Origin: a virus
Direction: 5' to 3' (one strand)
DNA: 64,000 nt
IMG/VR virus record: IMGVR_UViG_3300042946_000581
Span: 1 to 64,000 of that record
The notes under the pieces were generated by a model. The model was given only the letters and a program-made list of their open reading frames with translations, had not been told where the DNA came from and did not search any database. Each line of letters opens with the position of its first letter. The stretch's first letter is position 1. Below, piece after piece: positions 13,819 through 22,497 of the stretch. The position numbers and the translations under genes are program-made.

Positions 13819-14844
13819 ATGAAAAAAATAATTTATTTGAATGAATCTGATTTATATCAGATAAGTAATAGAGTTATAGAAGAACAAGAACTTGATGAAA
13901 TTATGAGATTTAATTTACCAGTTGGGACTCAATTAGGTAATATATATCAAGGTATAAGAGGATTTACAAAAGGTGAAAGTTATAGTTACTTCAATTATTT
14001 GAGTAAAATTAAGAATAGAAGTAAAAGAGTAATGAATGAAATTGACCATATTGAAACTTTCGTAAAATACCTAATTGATTTAAGACCAAAGATTGAGAAA
14101 ATAAAAATAGCCCCAGAAAAAAAATTACGATTATTGAATTTATTAGATCGTGTAATTAATAAATGGCAACCATTTTTTCCTGAATTTAGTGACGCGATTA
14201 AAGAAGTAAATAAACTAAGTAGTGAAAAATTGAGTGGTAAAAGATTAGATGTCGTTCCAGGTCTTGACCCAAATGAAATAGGTAGTGATTTAATGGAACC
14301 TCAAGTTGCTCAAGTTAATTTAGGAGGGAATAATAATTCAAGTGGTTCTAAATCTACTGGTGGTAATCCTAATCCTATGGGTGGTTCTAAATCTACTGGT
14401 GGTAATTCTAATCCTACTGGAGGTGGTTCTAAATCTACTGGTGGTAATTCTAATCCTACTGGAGGTGGTTCTAAATCTACTGGTAATAATCCTAATCCTA
14501 CTGGTGGTGGTTCTAATCCTACTGGTAATAATCCAATGGGTGGTTCTAAAAATACAAATCCAATTGTGGATGACGATGATTTTATTGATTATGAAGAAGT
14601 TGATGATACGGATGAACCTTTTATGTTAAACCCACCAACAGAAAAAAAACCAACAACAGATGATTTATCATCAGTATCAAATCGTAGAAGAAAAGACCCT
14701 AACACAAAAGATAATTGGGGTAGTGGAAATAAACCTAAAAATGATATTGGTATAGACGATGATGATTTATCAGATGAAGAAAAGATGTTATTAGGTAAGA
14801 CAGTAACAGAAGAAATAGAAAGATTTAAAGAATTAATTAGATAA
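13819..14844 (+). CDS. tagged internal-type protein with Gly/Ser/Asn repeat linker
   Basis: Begins MKKIIYLNESDLYQISNRV, then IEEQ: the shared N-terminal helix with a predicted processing site (VIEE before Q). A helical domain to about residue 150 is followed by a flexible Gly-Ser-Lys-Thr-Asn-Pro repeat (about 175-250), an acidic stretch, and the C-terminus TEEIERFKELIR. It therefore carries the tag at both ends. The ATG 15 nt after the promoter element is used; earlier in-frame sequence lies within the promoter. Confidence 0.65.
   Translation: MKKIIYLNESDLYQISNRVIEEQELDEIMRFNLPVGTQLGNIYQGIRGFTKGESYSYFNYLSKIKNRSKRVMNEIDHIETFVKYLIDLRPKIEKIKIAPEKKLRLLNLLDRVINKWQPFFPEFSDAIKEVNKLSSEKLSGKRLDVVPGLDPNEIGSDLMEPQVAQVNLGGNNNSSGSKSTGGNPNPMGGSKSTGGNSNPTGGGSKSTGGNSNPTGGGSKSTGNNPNPTGGGSNPTGNNPMGGSKNTNPIVDDDDFIDYEEVDDTDEPFMLNPPTEKKPTTDDLSSVSNRRRKDPNTKDNWGSGNKPKNDIGIDDDDLSDEEKMLLGKTVTEEIERFKELIR
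14340..14560 (+). repeat. coding tandem repeat (SKSTGGN-NPTGGG)
   Basis: Imperfect tandem units of about 36-45 nt encoding Gly/Ser/Thr/Asn/Pro. Adjacent units are nearly identical in DNA as well as protein, so the array probably expands and contracts by slippage. Confidence 0.8.
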
Positions 14845-14878
14845 AAAAAAGGGACTATTCAGTCCCTTTTTTCTTTTT
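14843..14878. terminator. bidirectional terminator between convergent genes
   Basis: AAAAGGGACT/AGTCCCTTTT perfect 10-bp hairpin (14847-14856/14861-14870) with T-runs on both strands. It lies between the tagged gene and the 3' end of the ClpC-like gene and overlaps the latter's stop region. Confidence 0.85.
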
Positions 14879-16885
14879 TGATTTTTTAACTTCTTTTTCT
14901 TTAAACACTATATTTTCTTCATTGGTTGTGAGCTCATAATTTTCATTCTCAACAACATTTCCGTTAAGTACTTCCTCGGATATGAAATCTTCAATTTTGT
15001 CTTGTATGGCTCGTTTTATTGGCCTTGCGCCATATGTTTCATCAAACCCAACTTTTGAAATCAAATCGTAAACAGATTCATCACAAGTTATATTATAATT
15101 TAATCCATTCAATCTATTAATTAATTTCTCAATTTCAAGTTTTACAATTTGTTTAACTTCTTCTTCTTTCAAAGTATTAAATACAATAATTTCATCAATA
15201 CGATTTAAGAACTCAGGAGCAAAAAACTTTTTAAGTTCTTTCTTTAGCATATCTCTTTTTTCTTCCTCTTCAATGTAAGAATTTGTACTTGTTTTAAATC
15301 CAACACCAGTTCCAAATTCTTGGAATTTTTTAACCCCAAGATTGGAGGTCATAATTATGATACAATTTTTGAAATTGATTTTTCTTCCCAATCCATCAGT
15401 AAGATGTCCATCATCCAACACTTGAAGTAATGTTGAGAATACATCTTTATTCGCCTTTTCAATTTCATCAAATAGAATAACTGAATATGGTTTATTTTTA
15501 ACTTGTTCAGTTAATTGTCCGCCTTCATCATAACCAACATAACCTGGGGGCGAACCTATCAATCTTGATATTGAATGTTTTTCTTGGTATTCTGACATAT
15601 CAACTCGGATAAGGTTTTCTTCACTACCAAAGATTTCTTTGGCCAATTGTTTTGCTAGATACGTTTTACCCACACCTGTTGAACCCAAGAAAATAAATGA
15701 ACCTATAGGTTTACTTGGGTCTTTAATACCAAGTCTATTTCTACGAATTGATTTGGCAATTTTGGATACCGCTTCAGATTGACCAATGACTTTAGATGAA
15801 AGATTATCCGCCAATGATGAAAGTTTATTCGTTTCATCTGAGTTCATTTTTGATACAGGTATTTTGGTCATATTAGATACAACTTCATAAACCAATTCAA
15901 ATGAAATATCTTTTTTCTTGGTTAATAAATCAGATTCAAATTTTTTCTTTTCTGATTCTAATTTATCCAATATTTTTGTTTCTTTATCTCGTAAATCTGC
16001 AGCTTGTTCATAATTTTGACTTTTAACAACCTCAATCTTTTGTTGTTTAATATCCAACGCTTGAAGTTTCAAGTCTTCAATGATTTGGGGCATCTTAGTG
16101 TCAACTTGACTTCTTGCCCCAACTTCATCAATGATATCAAAAGCCTTATCAGGGAATTCTCTATCTGTGATATATCTTTCTGCCAAATCAACACAAAGTT
16201 TTAGAATCTCATCACTATAACTTACTTTATGATAATTTTCATATTTGTCTTTAACATTAATTAAAATCTGTAAGGTTTCTTCTTTTGTTGAGGGGTCAAC
16301 AATTACTTTTTGGAAACGTCTTTCTAATGCCCCATCTTTTTCAAAATTCTTTCTATATTCATCTAAGGTTGTTGCGCCAATACATTGTATTTCACCCCTT
16401 GCCAAAGCTGGTTTAAAAATGTTTGACGCATCCAATGAACCTGATGAATTCCCGGCACCAACTATTTGGTGTATTTCATCAATGAAAAGAATTATATTTG
16501 GGGCAGATTGTAGTTCTTCAATAATAACTTTCATTCTTTCTTCAAATTGTCCACGATATTTTGTTCCCGCAACAATTGATGTCATATCCAAGGACATAAT
16601 TCTTTTATCCATTAGATTTCTTGGACATTCCCCATTCAATATTTTTAATGCTAAACCTTCTACTATTGCGGTTTTTCCACAACCAGGTTCACCAATTATA
16701 ATTGGATTATTCTTTTTTCTTCTTGATAATATTTGGGCGATTCTTGTTATTTCTCTATCTCTACCAACCACGGGGTCTAATTTCCCTTCTTCGGCAAGTT
16801 TGATTAAATCCTTTGCGAAGTTATTTAATACTGGGGTATCACCTTTACCTTTTGTTGAGTAATCTCCATCTTTTGATTCTATCAT
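14855..16885 (-). CDS. ClpC-like double AAA+ unfoldase without N-domain
   Basis: A 676-residue Hsp100 protein. D1 has Walker A GEPGCGKT (65-72) and Walker B IILFIDE (131-137). D2 has Walker A GSTGVGKT (401-408), Walker B VILFDE (469-474) and the GYVG pore loop. Between them a short middle segment contains a UVR-like stretch (about 288-303). It lacks the usual 140-residue N-domain for adaptors, starting just before D1. Residues 528-530 are VGF in the position of the ClpP-docking loop of ClpC/ClpA, and this loop is absent from ClpB. So it may feed host ClpP. A Lys-rich tail ends the chain. Confidence 0.9.
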   Translation of the reverse strand: MIESKDGDYSTKGKGDTPVLNNFAKDLIKLAEEGKLDPVVGRDREITRIAQILSRRKKNNPIIIGEPGCGKTAIVEGLALKILNGECPRNLMDKRIMSLDMTSIVAGTKYRGQFEERMKVIIEELQSAPNIILFIDEIHQIVGAGNSSGSLDASNIFKPALARGEIQCIGATTLDEYRKNFEKDGALERRFQKVIVDPSTKEETLQILINVKDKYENYHKVSYSDEILKLCVDLAERYITDREFPDKAFDIIDEVGARSQVDTKMPQIIEDLKLQALDIKQQKIEVVKSQNYEQAADLRDKETKILDKLESEKKKFESDLLTKKKDISFELVYEVVSNMTKIPVSKMNSDETNKLSSLADNLSSKVIGQSEAVSKIAKSIRRNRLGIKDPSKPIGSFIFLGSTGVGKTYLAKQLAKEIFGSEENLIRVDMSEYQEKHSISRLIGSPPGYVGYDEGGQLTEQVKNKPYSVILFDEIEKANKDVFSTLLQVLDDGHLTDGLGRKINFKNCIIIMTSNLGVKKFQEFGTGVGFKTSTNSYIEEEEKRDMLKKELKKFFAPEFLNRIDEIIVFNTLKEEEVKQIVKLEIEKLINRLNGLNYNITCDESVYDLISKVGFDETYGARPIKRAIQDKIEDFISEEVLNGNVVENENYELTTNEENIVFKEKEVKKSKKKKGTE

Positions 16886-16939
16886 ATTTTTGTTTTTAAC
16901 TAATTATAATATTTATTTTCACATTTTCAACTATGGTAA

Positions 16940-16956
16940 ACTGACAAATTGTCAGT
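16940..16956. promoter_or_regulatory. perfect 8-1-8 dyad, candidate operator
   Basis: ACTGACAA, A, TTGTCAGT between the divergent ClpC-like and UVR genes. A one-base centre is unsuitable for an RNA hairpin, so a protein-binding operator is more likely. Confidence 0.5.
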
Positions 16957-16968
16957 ATTTTTTTATTG

Positions 16969-16997
16969 TTGACTAGTTAATTTAATTGGTATATAAT
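16969..16997 (+). promoter_or_regulatory. sigma70-like promoter for the UVR gene
   Basis: TTGACT and TATAAT separated by exactly 17 bases, 43 nt before the UVR gene start. The downstream part (TATAATTG) is also one mismatch from the Bacteroidota -7 box TAnnTTTG. Different from the late element, so probably an early/middle promoter used by host polymerase. Confidence 0.55.
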
Positions 16998-17040
16998 TGG
17001 ATTATAAAAATGAAAATAAACTTATAAAAAATATATTATT

Positions 17041-17475
17041 ATGAACAGCAAAGATTTTTATAAAAAATTTGAAGAAATTTTAAATGAAATTTTCAGTCAA
17101 GACAATCAAAAATTTAATGCCCCTATGGATGGATTTTTCAAAGGGTTAAAATCTGAGGACATTTCAAAAGAAATAAAAAAATACAGAAATTCTGTTAGAA
17201 AATCTAGTGATGGATTATTTACAACTATTAGTTTCATATTTACTAATCCACCATTTAGTGATAAGAGTGAAATTAATGAATTGAAATCTAAATTAGAGGA
17301 ATGCGTATCAAATCAAGATTTTGAGGAAGCTGCAAAATTAAGAGATAAAATTAAAGAACTTGAGAATAACACATCTAAGGTTAAAGATTTAAAAAAAGAG
17401 TTGGACATTGCGATTAAAGAACAAAATTTTGAAAGAGCAATTGAAATCCGAGATGAATTAAAAAAAATAAACTAA
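17041..17475 (+). CDS. UVR-motif protein, McsA-like candidate Clp adaptor
   Basis: A 144-residue protein with two UVR motifs: ELKSKLEECVSNQDFEEAAK (about 78-108) and DLKKELDIAIKEQNFERAIE (about 114-144). UVR motifs are helical hairpins found in UvrB, UvrC, ClpC and the ClpC adaptor McsA. The N-terminal 75 residues have no zinc-binding Cys, unlike McsA. It is divergently placed next to the ClpC-like gene, sharing a 155-nt control region, so an adaptor role is the best inference. A DNA-repair role via UvrB mimicry is the alternative. Confidence 0.72.
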   Translation: MNSKDFYKKFEEILNEIFSQDNQKFNAPMDGFFKGLKSEDISKEIKKYRNSVRKSSDGLFTTISFIFTNPPFSDKSEINELKSKLEECVSNQDFEEAAKLRDKIKELENNTSKVKDLKKELDIAIKEQNFERAIEIRDELKKIN

Positions 17476-17479
17476 TCAT

Positions 17480-17504
17480 AACCCCTCGTAATTGAGGGGT
17501 TTTT
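17480..17504 (+). terminator. rho-independent terminator
   Basis: AACCCCTC/GAGGGGTT hairpin followed by T-run, just after the UVR gene. Confidence 0.85.
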
Positions 17505-17517
17505 AAATTTAAAAATT

Positions 17518-17760
17518 ATGGCAATATTAAGAGAAGAAATCAGAGGTACAAAAATTATTAATGAAATTCAGTCGAGTAATATTAGAAAGACAGAATTTGA
17601 TACGGAATCAAAAGAGTTAATTGTGGAATTTAACAACGGACTAAGATATTTGTATGAAAATGTCCCACATCAGTTATATACTCAATTTAGGATGTCGGAA
17701 TCTCAGGGTAAGTTTTTCAATTCCAAAATAGCAAAATCATATCAATACAAAAGGTTGTGA
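17518..17760 (+). CDS. KTSC-domain protein
   Basis: An 80-residue protein matching the KTSC family: FNNGLRYLYENVPHQLYTQF followed by SESQGKFFNSKIAKSY. This small domain often occurs alone in phages or fused to lysyl-tRNA synthetase or other enzymes, and its function is unsettled. It lies between a terminator and the nucleotidyltransferase gene. Confidence 0.82.
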   Translation: MAILREEIRGTKIINEIQSSNIRKTEFDTESKELIVEFNNGLRYLYENVPHQLYTQFRMSESQGKFFNSKIAKSYQYKRL

Positions 17761-17777
17761 TAATTATAGTGATACAC

Positions 17778-17787
17778 TAATATTTAT
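17778..17787 (+). promoter_or_regulatory. late-promoter element TAATATTTAT
   Basis: Perfect element, but only 5 nt before the nucleotidyltransferase ATG, so this mRNA may be nearly leaderless or start at a later codon. Confidence 0.5.
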
Positions 17788-17792
17788 CATTT

Positions 17793-18536
17793 ATGGAAAG
17801 TTTAAATAAAGTCATATCTAGTTTTAAATTGAATTCAACATTACAACCAAAAATTTGGATTGATGGGGGTTCGACAATGAATCCAAATGTTAGAAAAAAT
17901 TTACTAGAAATTGCCTATCAATTCATTGATTCCTTTGGGGTTGATGTGATTGTGTCAGATATAATTGTTGTTGGTTCAATCGCCAATTATAATTGGTCGG
18001 AATATTCTGATGTTGATTTACACATACTTGTTGAGTATAATCAATTTTCAAATAAATTAAAAGATATGTATGTTGAATATTTTGATTTAAAAAAAATAGT
18101 GTTTAATCAAAAAAGAGACATAAAAATGTTTGGTTATGATGTTGAGGTTTTTGTTGAAGATGCGGATATGAAAGGTGTTAGTGGTGGTGTTTATTCTATC
18201 TTAAATGATGAATGGATTACAAAACCAACCAAAGAAAAAATGAAAGTTAGTGATGAAGAAATTACGAATAATGCAAAAAAATGGATGCGAATTATTGATA
18301 ATTTAATTAAACATTTGGAGGGTGAAAGTATTGAGGAAATTAATAATAATATTAAGGTAATCAAAAATAAATTAAAAAAATATAGAGTAAGTGGTTTAAA
18401 TAAATCTGGTGAATTAGGATTAGAAAATTTAGTCTTTAAAGTTTTGAGACGTAATGGTTATATTGAGAAATTATATAATATCCCAACAAAAGTTATTGAC
18501 AAAAAACTTTCTTTAGCAGAAAAAGAAAAGAATTGA
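17793..18536 (+). CDS. nucleotidyltransferase-fold protein
   Basis: A 247-residue protein with the polymerase-beta superfamily signature VVGSIANYNWSEYSDVDLHI (about 59-78): the GS motif followed by the DxD pair. A third acidic position lies in YDVEVFVED. The C-terminal half is helical. Such proteins transfer nucleotides to RNA, proteins or small molecules. The target here is unknown, and an RNA-modifying or minimal-NTase (toxin/antitoxin-like) role is possible. It sits at the head of the late structural region. Confidence 0.75.
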   Translation: MESLNKVISSFKLNSTLQPKIWIDGGSTMNPNVRKNLLEIAYQFIDSFGVDVIVSDIIVVGSIANYNWSEYSDVDLHILVEYNQFSNKLKDMYVEYFDLKKIVFNQKRDIKMFGYDVEVFVEDADMKGVSGGVYSILNDEWITKPTKEKMKVSDEEITNNAKKWMRIIDNLIKHLEGESIEEINNNIKVIKNKLKKYRVSGLNKSGELGLENLVFKVLRRNGYIEKLYNIPTKVIDKKLSLAEKEKN

Positions 18537-18546
18537 TTATTTCAAT

Positions 18547-18554
18547 ATATTTAT
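18547..18554 (+). promoter_or_regulatory. late-promoter element
   Basis: ATATTTAT with downstream ATTATAAAA, 20 nt before the chosen ATG of the Pro/Glu-rich gene. Confidence 0.55.
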
Positions 18555-18574
18555 ATTATAAAAACAAAAAAATT

Positions 18575-19780
18575 ATGGGAAAATTAAGACCTATTGGTAG
18601 TGAAAAATTAGAAGGAATGGATAAAATAAGAAGAATGATTGAGATATCTCAATATAATCTTATTACACCAAAACCTATTAATGAAGTATCATCTAATGAA
18701 TATAGAAAGACCTTGGCAGATGGGAATACATATCATATTGTTAAAGAAAAAACTGGATATGTAATTAAAAAAGGCCTTTATGAATCAACAGCAGAATATA
18801 TTGAACCAATCAAAAATAGAAGATTTTATCCTTCATATTCTCAAGCATTGAAACGTTTAAATTTTATTACAAAAGAAGTAAACTTAAATGAGGGTCAAAC
18901 AAAAAATATTTCATTATTTGTTGAAAGTGATGAAGATATGGAATATTATTTAGAGATGGATGAACAAGCTCCGGCGCCAGCACCAGCACCAGTACCTCCT
19001 ACCCCCGCACCAGAACTAGCACCTCCAACTGATATGCCTCCAGCACCTGAAGGTGATATGCCACCTATGCCAGAAGAACCAATGCCTGAACCTGAAGAGC
19101 CAATGGATATGGAAGATAATGATGAGGGTGATGAAGAAGAAGTTACCTTTAAAACAATTCAAAAAACAACTGGGAGATTGGCACAAAAAATTAGAGAATT
19201 CTTATCTAATGAAGAAAATGAAATGACATCAGAAAATACAAAATATGTTATTAATTCAGTTCTATCCGCATTAGATTTAGAATCATTGGATGATGATGAT
19301 TTGGATGAAATTATGTCTAAATTTGAGGGTGGTGAAGATGAAGAAATGCCTGATATGGGTGGTGAAGAAATGCCTGATATGGGTGGTGAAGAAGGGGCTA
19401 TGCCTCCACCTCCAATACCTGGTGAAAGTATGACACCTCCTCCACCTCCACCAAGTGGTGAAATGGCAGAATATCGCATACACGGAGCTAGAAAAAATAA
19501 ACATCAATCTATAGAAGATGTTTTTGAGGAAGTTTTTTCTGAATCTAAGGTAGATAAAGTTTTGAGTAAATATTTTGGTGTAAAACAACAATACAAACCA
19601 AATAATTTAATTTCAAAAATTCAAAAACTATCAGAATCATTTAGACAAGAAACTCAATCAATTAAATTTATTAATGAAAATAATGATTTTAAACTTTTGG
19701 GTAAAAACAAACAAGGGTATTTAGTTTTTGAAAATGAATATGAAAGAGTAAGAGTAAGTCCAAAGGGTAATGTAATATGA
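18575..19780 (+). CDS. acidic Pro-rich core/internal protein
   Basis: A 401-residue protein. An N-terminal part has an INEVSSNEYRKTL segment that could be a processing site (PINE). A beta-rich domain (residues 45-120) follows, then a Pro/Ala/Glu/Met low-complexity region (PAPAPAP, MPPAPEGDMPP), an acidic helical part, repeats of EEMPDMGG, and a C-terminal domain ending RVRVSPKGNVI. Composition and location upstream of terminase fit a prohead-core or internal protein. The ATG 20 nt after the late element is chosen over an upstream in-frame start. Its stop overlaps the next start by 4 nt. Confidence 0.6.
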   Translation: MGKLRPIGSEKLEGMDKIRRMIEISQYNLITPKPINEVSSNEYRKTLADGNTYHIVKEKTGYVIKKGLYESTAEYIEPIKNRRFYPSYSQALKRLNFITKEVNLNEGQTKNISLFVESDEDMEYYLEMDEQAPAPAPAPVPPTPAPELAPPTDMPPAPEGDMPPMPEEPMPEPEEPMDMEDNDEGDEEEVTFKTIQKTTGRLAQKIREFLSNEENEMTSENTKYVINSVLSALDLESLDDDDLDEIMSKFEGGEDEEMPDMGGEEMPDMGGEEGAMPPPPIPGESMTPPPPPPSGEMAEYRIHGARKNKHQSIEDVFEEVFSESKVDKVLSKYFGVKQQYKPNNLISKIQKLSESFRQETQSIKFINENNDFKLLGKNKQGYLVFENEYERVRVSPKGNVI

Positions 19781-20184
19781 GTTTATTGATTTATGTAAAT
19801 AAGTTAGGTTCAAATTATAAAGGTGAGAATTTATACGAATTTATTTTTTCTAATAGTATTAAAGATATTTGGGGTGAATCTTGGGATAGTACACCTGCGA
19901 ATGGTTATCCATCTCCACCAAATATAGAATTTGTTACCAAAGTTGGAGTATTGAAAAATGTTTTAGATTTTGAAGTCTTACAAAATTCTGATATATTTTC
20001 AATAATAGATGGAATGGATGATGTTATTGCCTTGGCTTGGGAAAACGAATCGGAACAAGTTAATTTTGATATTCAAAAAAGATTAGTTTTTAGATTTGGT
20101 GATACCATTGAAAGCGTTAAAAATAAACTATACGAAAGAGATATCGTTTTAGAGTTTGAAAAAAAAGTTCAATATGAATCTTAA
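19777..20184 (+). CDS. hypothetical virion-region protein, 135 aa
   Basis: Not recognised. Mixed alpha/beta; contains the Pro-rich turn SWDSTPANGYPSPPNIEF. Overlaps both neighbours (4 nt upstream, 11 nt downstream), so it is translationally coupled within the pre-terminase operon. Confidence 0.6.
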   Translation: MSLLIYVNKLGSNYKGENLYEFIFSNSIKDIWGESWDSTPANGYPSPPNIEFVTKVGVLKNVLDFEVLQNSDIFSIIDGMDDVIALAWENESEQVNFDIQKRLVFRFGDTIESVKNKLYERDIVLEFEKKVQYES

Positions 20185-21286
20185 TAAAAAAATTGGCATG
20201 TTGTTAGATAATGGGTTTAAACCTGAGTTTATTTCATCATTGACTGAAAGTAAAATTAATTTTCTTTTTGAGAAAATGTCAAAGAGAAAAGAGACGAAAG
20301 AACAAGCAGCATCTACTAATGTACAAAAAGTAACTATACCAGCAACAACAGCTTATAAAGTACCTGCTGGGGGTGAAGTAGATATCAATAAGGTAAAAAT
20401 TACCAATCAAGATGGTATTGCGACAGTTACACCTATGGAATCTGAAATAAAAGAGGATGACACATTAAATGTTGTTAATGATCCTGATGCAACTGCGGAT
20501 GGTATGGGGATGTTTGAAACTGATTTAACTGAAAAATTTGAATCTAAAGCTCAACAAGGATTATTTTGGGCACGTTGTAACAAATGTAAAAGTGATGATT
20601 GTAAGTGGTGTAAAATGGCAAAAGAATTTTCAAAGAGTACGTCAAAGAAACAATATGAAAAAATGCCAAAAAAAAAACATCCTGAAAAGACTGTAAAATA
20701 CAAAAAGAAAAAAACAAACGAGGAGTTTACAATGGCAAATTATTTTGATAAACTATCAAGTGTTTATGCTAATAATGTAATGGGTAAAACAATTGGTAAT
20801 TTAACAAAAGAAAATATTGAAAATATAATTGAAAAAAATTTAAAACCAACTATGAAAAAAAGAGATTTATTAAAACTAATTGAGTCTGAAATCAAACGTA
20901 AAAAAGGTTTGAATGAAGATTTTTATATGGAAGAAATGGATGAAGACTTTGATTTAGACTTTATGTCTGATGATGATATGGATATGGATATGGATAGACC
21001 AATGAAGTCAAGAGGTAAGATGGGTAGATTAAGGATGGGTGGCATTGATGCCCCAACAATTGAACCCGGTATTAGAGAACCAAAAATTAAACCAAAAGAA
21101 CCTGACACAACACCAGAATGGACACCTGATGAGGATGAACCAATTATACCTAGTCCTGATGTGAATCCAGAACCACAAGCAAAAAGAAAAAAAGATTTTT
21201 TAAATAGATTTAAACACGATTTTGATAGAAAAATGAGTCGTATGGACAAATCAACATACAAACCAATCAATTATAGAAAATTTTAA
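20174..21286 (+). CDS. internal/core protein with Cys cluster and acidic tail
   Basis: A 370-residue protein. Residues about 135-155 contain FWARCNKCKSDDCKWCK, a four-Cys cluster that could bind zinc, followed by a Lys-rich strip. The C-terminal third has an acidic Asp/Met run (DDDMDMDMD) and Pro-rich sequence. The N-terminus has a helical segment ending SKINFLFEK. A conserved Cys motif with Lys-rich flank suggests nucleic-acid contact inside the capsid. No family name assigned. Confidence 0.58.
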   Translation: MNLNKKIGMLLDNGFKPEFISSLTESKINFLFEKMSKRKETKEQAASTNVQKVTIPATTAYKVPAGGEVDINKVKITNQDGIATVTPMESEIKEDDTLNVVNDPDATADGMGMFETDLTEKFESKAQQGLFWARCNKCKSDDCKWCKMAKEFSKSTSKKQYEKMPKKKHPEKTVKYKKKKTNEEFTMANYFDKLSSVYANNVMGKTIGNLTKENIENIIEKNLKPTMKKRDLLKLIESEIKRKKGLNEDFYMEEMDEDFDLDFMSDDDMDMDMDRPMKSRGKMGRLRMGGIDAPTIEPGIREPKIKPKEPDTTPEWTPDEDEPIIPSPDVNPEPQAKRKKDFLNRFKHDFDRKMSRMDKSTYKPINYRKF

Positions 21287-22440
21287 TGAAAAGATTATTA
21301 TATGAAGCCCCCGTTGATGATTTCTTAAGCCAAGAGGCAAAAGAAAAGATTTTAGGTGCTCAGAATAGAAAATATCAAAGAGCTAAGGAAGAAACTGGTG
21401 ATACTTGGTTAGGTGAGTTATTAAACTATTTACCTAATATTGAATCTGAACATTATGATAAGTTGTTAAAATTGGCTAAAGCTTTGTTTTTTTCTAGATT
21501 TCCAAAAATAAAAGAAAGAATTGATAATGGGACACTTTCATTAAATGTGAACTTTTCTACTCGTGTTAATCCAAGAACCACAACCCAAGCTATTACACCA
21601 CAATATATAGAAAAGGCGAAAGAAGTTGACCCTTTATTTGATGAAAGAGTTAAAGCAAGAAATTTTATTAACGCGACAACACAAGGAAGTGCTTGGGCTG
21701 AAGGGTTTAATATGTACAAAGAAGTTGAATCTCAATTAAATCAATTAGACCCTCAATTAGTGGAAAAATATAAAAAATTTGAGAATGCTGCTACAGTATA
21801 CTACAATGATAATTTAGATAGTTTGGAACAAATGGCAATGAGAGCAACAAATAGAGTGGCGTATGCTGATGTTATTCCAGACCAAAGTAATCCTGGTAGT
21901 TGGATTATTAATGTTGAAGCCCCAAATTTTCCTTTATTGATGCACGAATTATATAAAGCTGGAAGGTATTTTAATTCACTTCTTTATTTACCAAAAGATA
22001 AAGATGTGAATAACACTTTAACAAAAGTAACTGATATCCACAAACACGAAATTAGAAATATGATAACTGGTAGAGAAATCAGTTCAAAGTTAAGATTCTT
22101 ATGGGGTGAATTAATTGATGATTATGAAACTTGGATGGATAGTGCAATACAAACTCAATTTAATAAGTTGGCAAACGATAATCCAAAATTATTTAATGAA
22201 ATTATGTACGATGGGGTTTTAAGTGGTAAACCTGCCGCTATGTCTAAATTTGAAAAATTTTCTCAAATGATTGTTGATACTATTAAAAAAAATCCACCTA
22301 AAATTGAAAGACCTAACTATGATGAATTAATTAAGTCAGAAAAAAGAATAACTCCTCCAAGTTATGATGATGACGAAGATGAGGATGATGATATTCCAAC
22401 AGATTATGAAGATGATTTAAGTTGGTTAGATGAAGATTAA
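21286..22440 (+). CDS. hypothetical internal virion protein with acidic tail
   Basis: A 384-residue protein beginning MKRLLYEAPVDDF, where LLYE before A fits the suspected processing site. It is helical throughout, with a short IRNMITGREISSKLRFLWGE block, and ends in an Asp/Glu tail (DDDEDEDDDIPTDYEDD). It starts within the upstream stop (TAATG) and is followed by a terminator, so it ends the pre-terminase operon. Not recognised. Confidence 0.58.
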   Translation: MKRLLYEAPVDDFLSQEAKEKILGAQNRKYQRAKEETGDTWLGELLNYLPNIESEHYDKLLKLAKALFFSRFPKIKERIDNGTLSLNVNFSTRVNPRTTTQAITPQYIEKAKEVDPLFDERVKARNFINATTQGSAWAEGFNMYKEVESQLNQLDPQLVEKYKKFENAATVYYNDNLDSLEQMAMRATNRVAYADVIPDQSNPGSWIINVEAPNFPLLMHELYKAGRYFNSLLYLPKDKDVNNTLTKVTDIHKHEIRNMITGREISSKLRFLWGELIDDYETWMDSAIQTQFNKLANDNPKLFNEIMYDGVLSGKPAAMSKFEKFSQMIVDTIKKNPPKIERPNYDELIKSEKRITPPSYDDDEDEDDDIPTDYEDDLSWLDED

Positions 22441-22443
22441 ATA

Positions 22444-22476
22444 AAAACCCCCATTTAGAAATAAGTGGGGGTTTTT
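22444..22476 (+). terminator. rho-independent terminator
   Basis: AACCCCCA ... TGGGGGTT hairpin and T-run, immediately followed by the terminase late element. Confidence 0.85.
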
Positions 22477-22484
22477 ATATTTAT
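22477..22484 (+). promoter_or_regulatory. late-promoter element
   Basis: ATATTTAT followed by ATAAAA, 13 nt before the terminase ATG and abutting the preceding terminator. Confidence 0.6.
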
Positions 22485-22497
22485 ATAAAAAGATTAT

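Noticed and set aside
14342-14629. Out-of-frame Leu/Val-rich 95-codon frame inside the Gly/Ser repeat gene
   Set aside because: It is the shifted reading of a repetitive GGT/AAT/CCT region; the hydrophobicity is an artefact of the repeat.
16245-16862. Plus-strand 205-codon frame opposite the ClpC-like gene
   Set aside because: Antisense of a highly conserved AAA+ coding region, with no homology of its own.
19159-19591. Minus-strand Ser/Gly- and His/Thr-rich frames opposite the Pro/Glu-rich core gene
   Set aside because: Mirror images of the low-complexity coding region; no start context.
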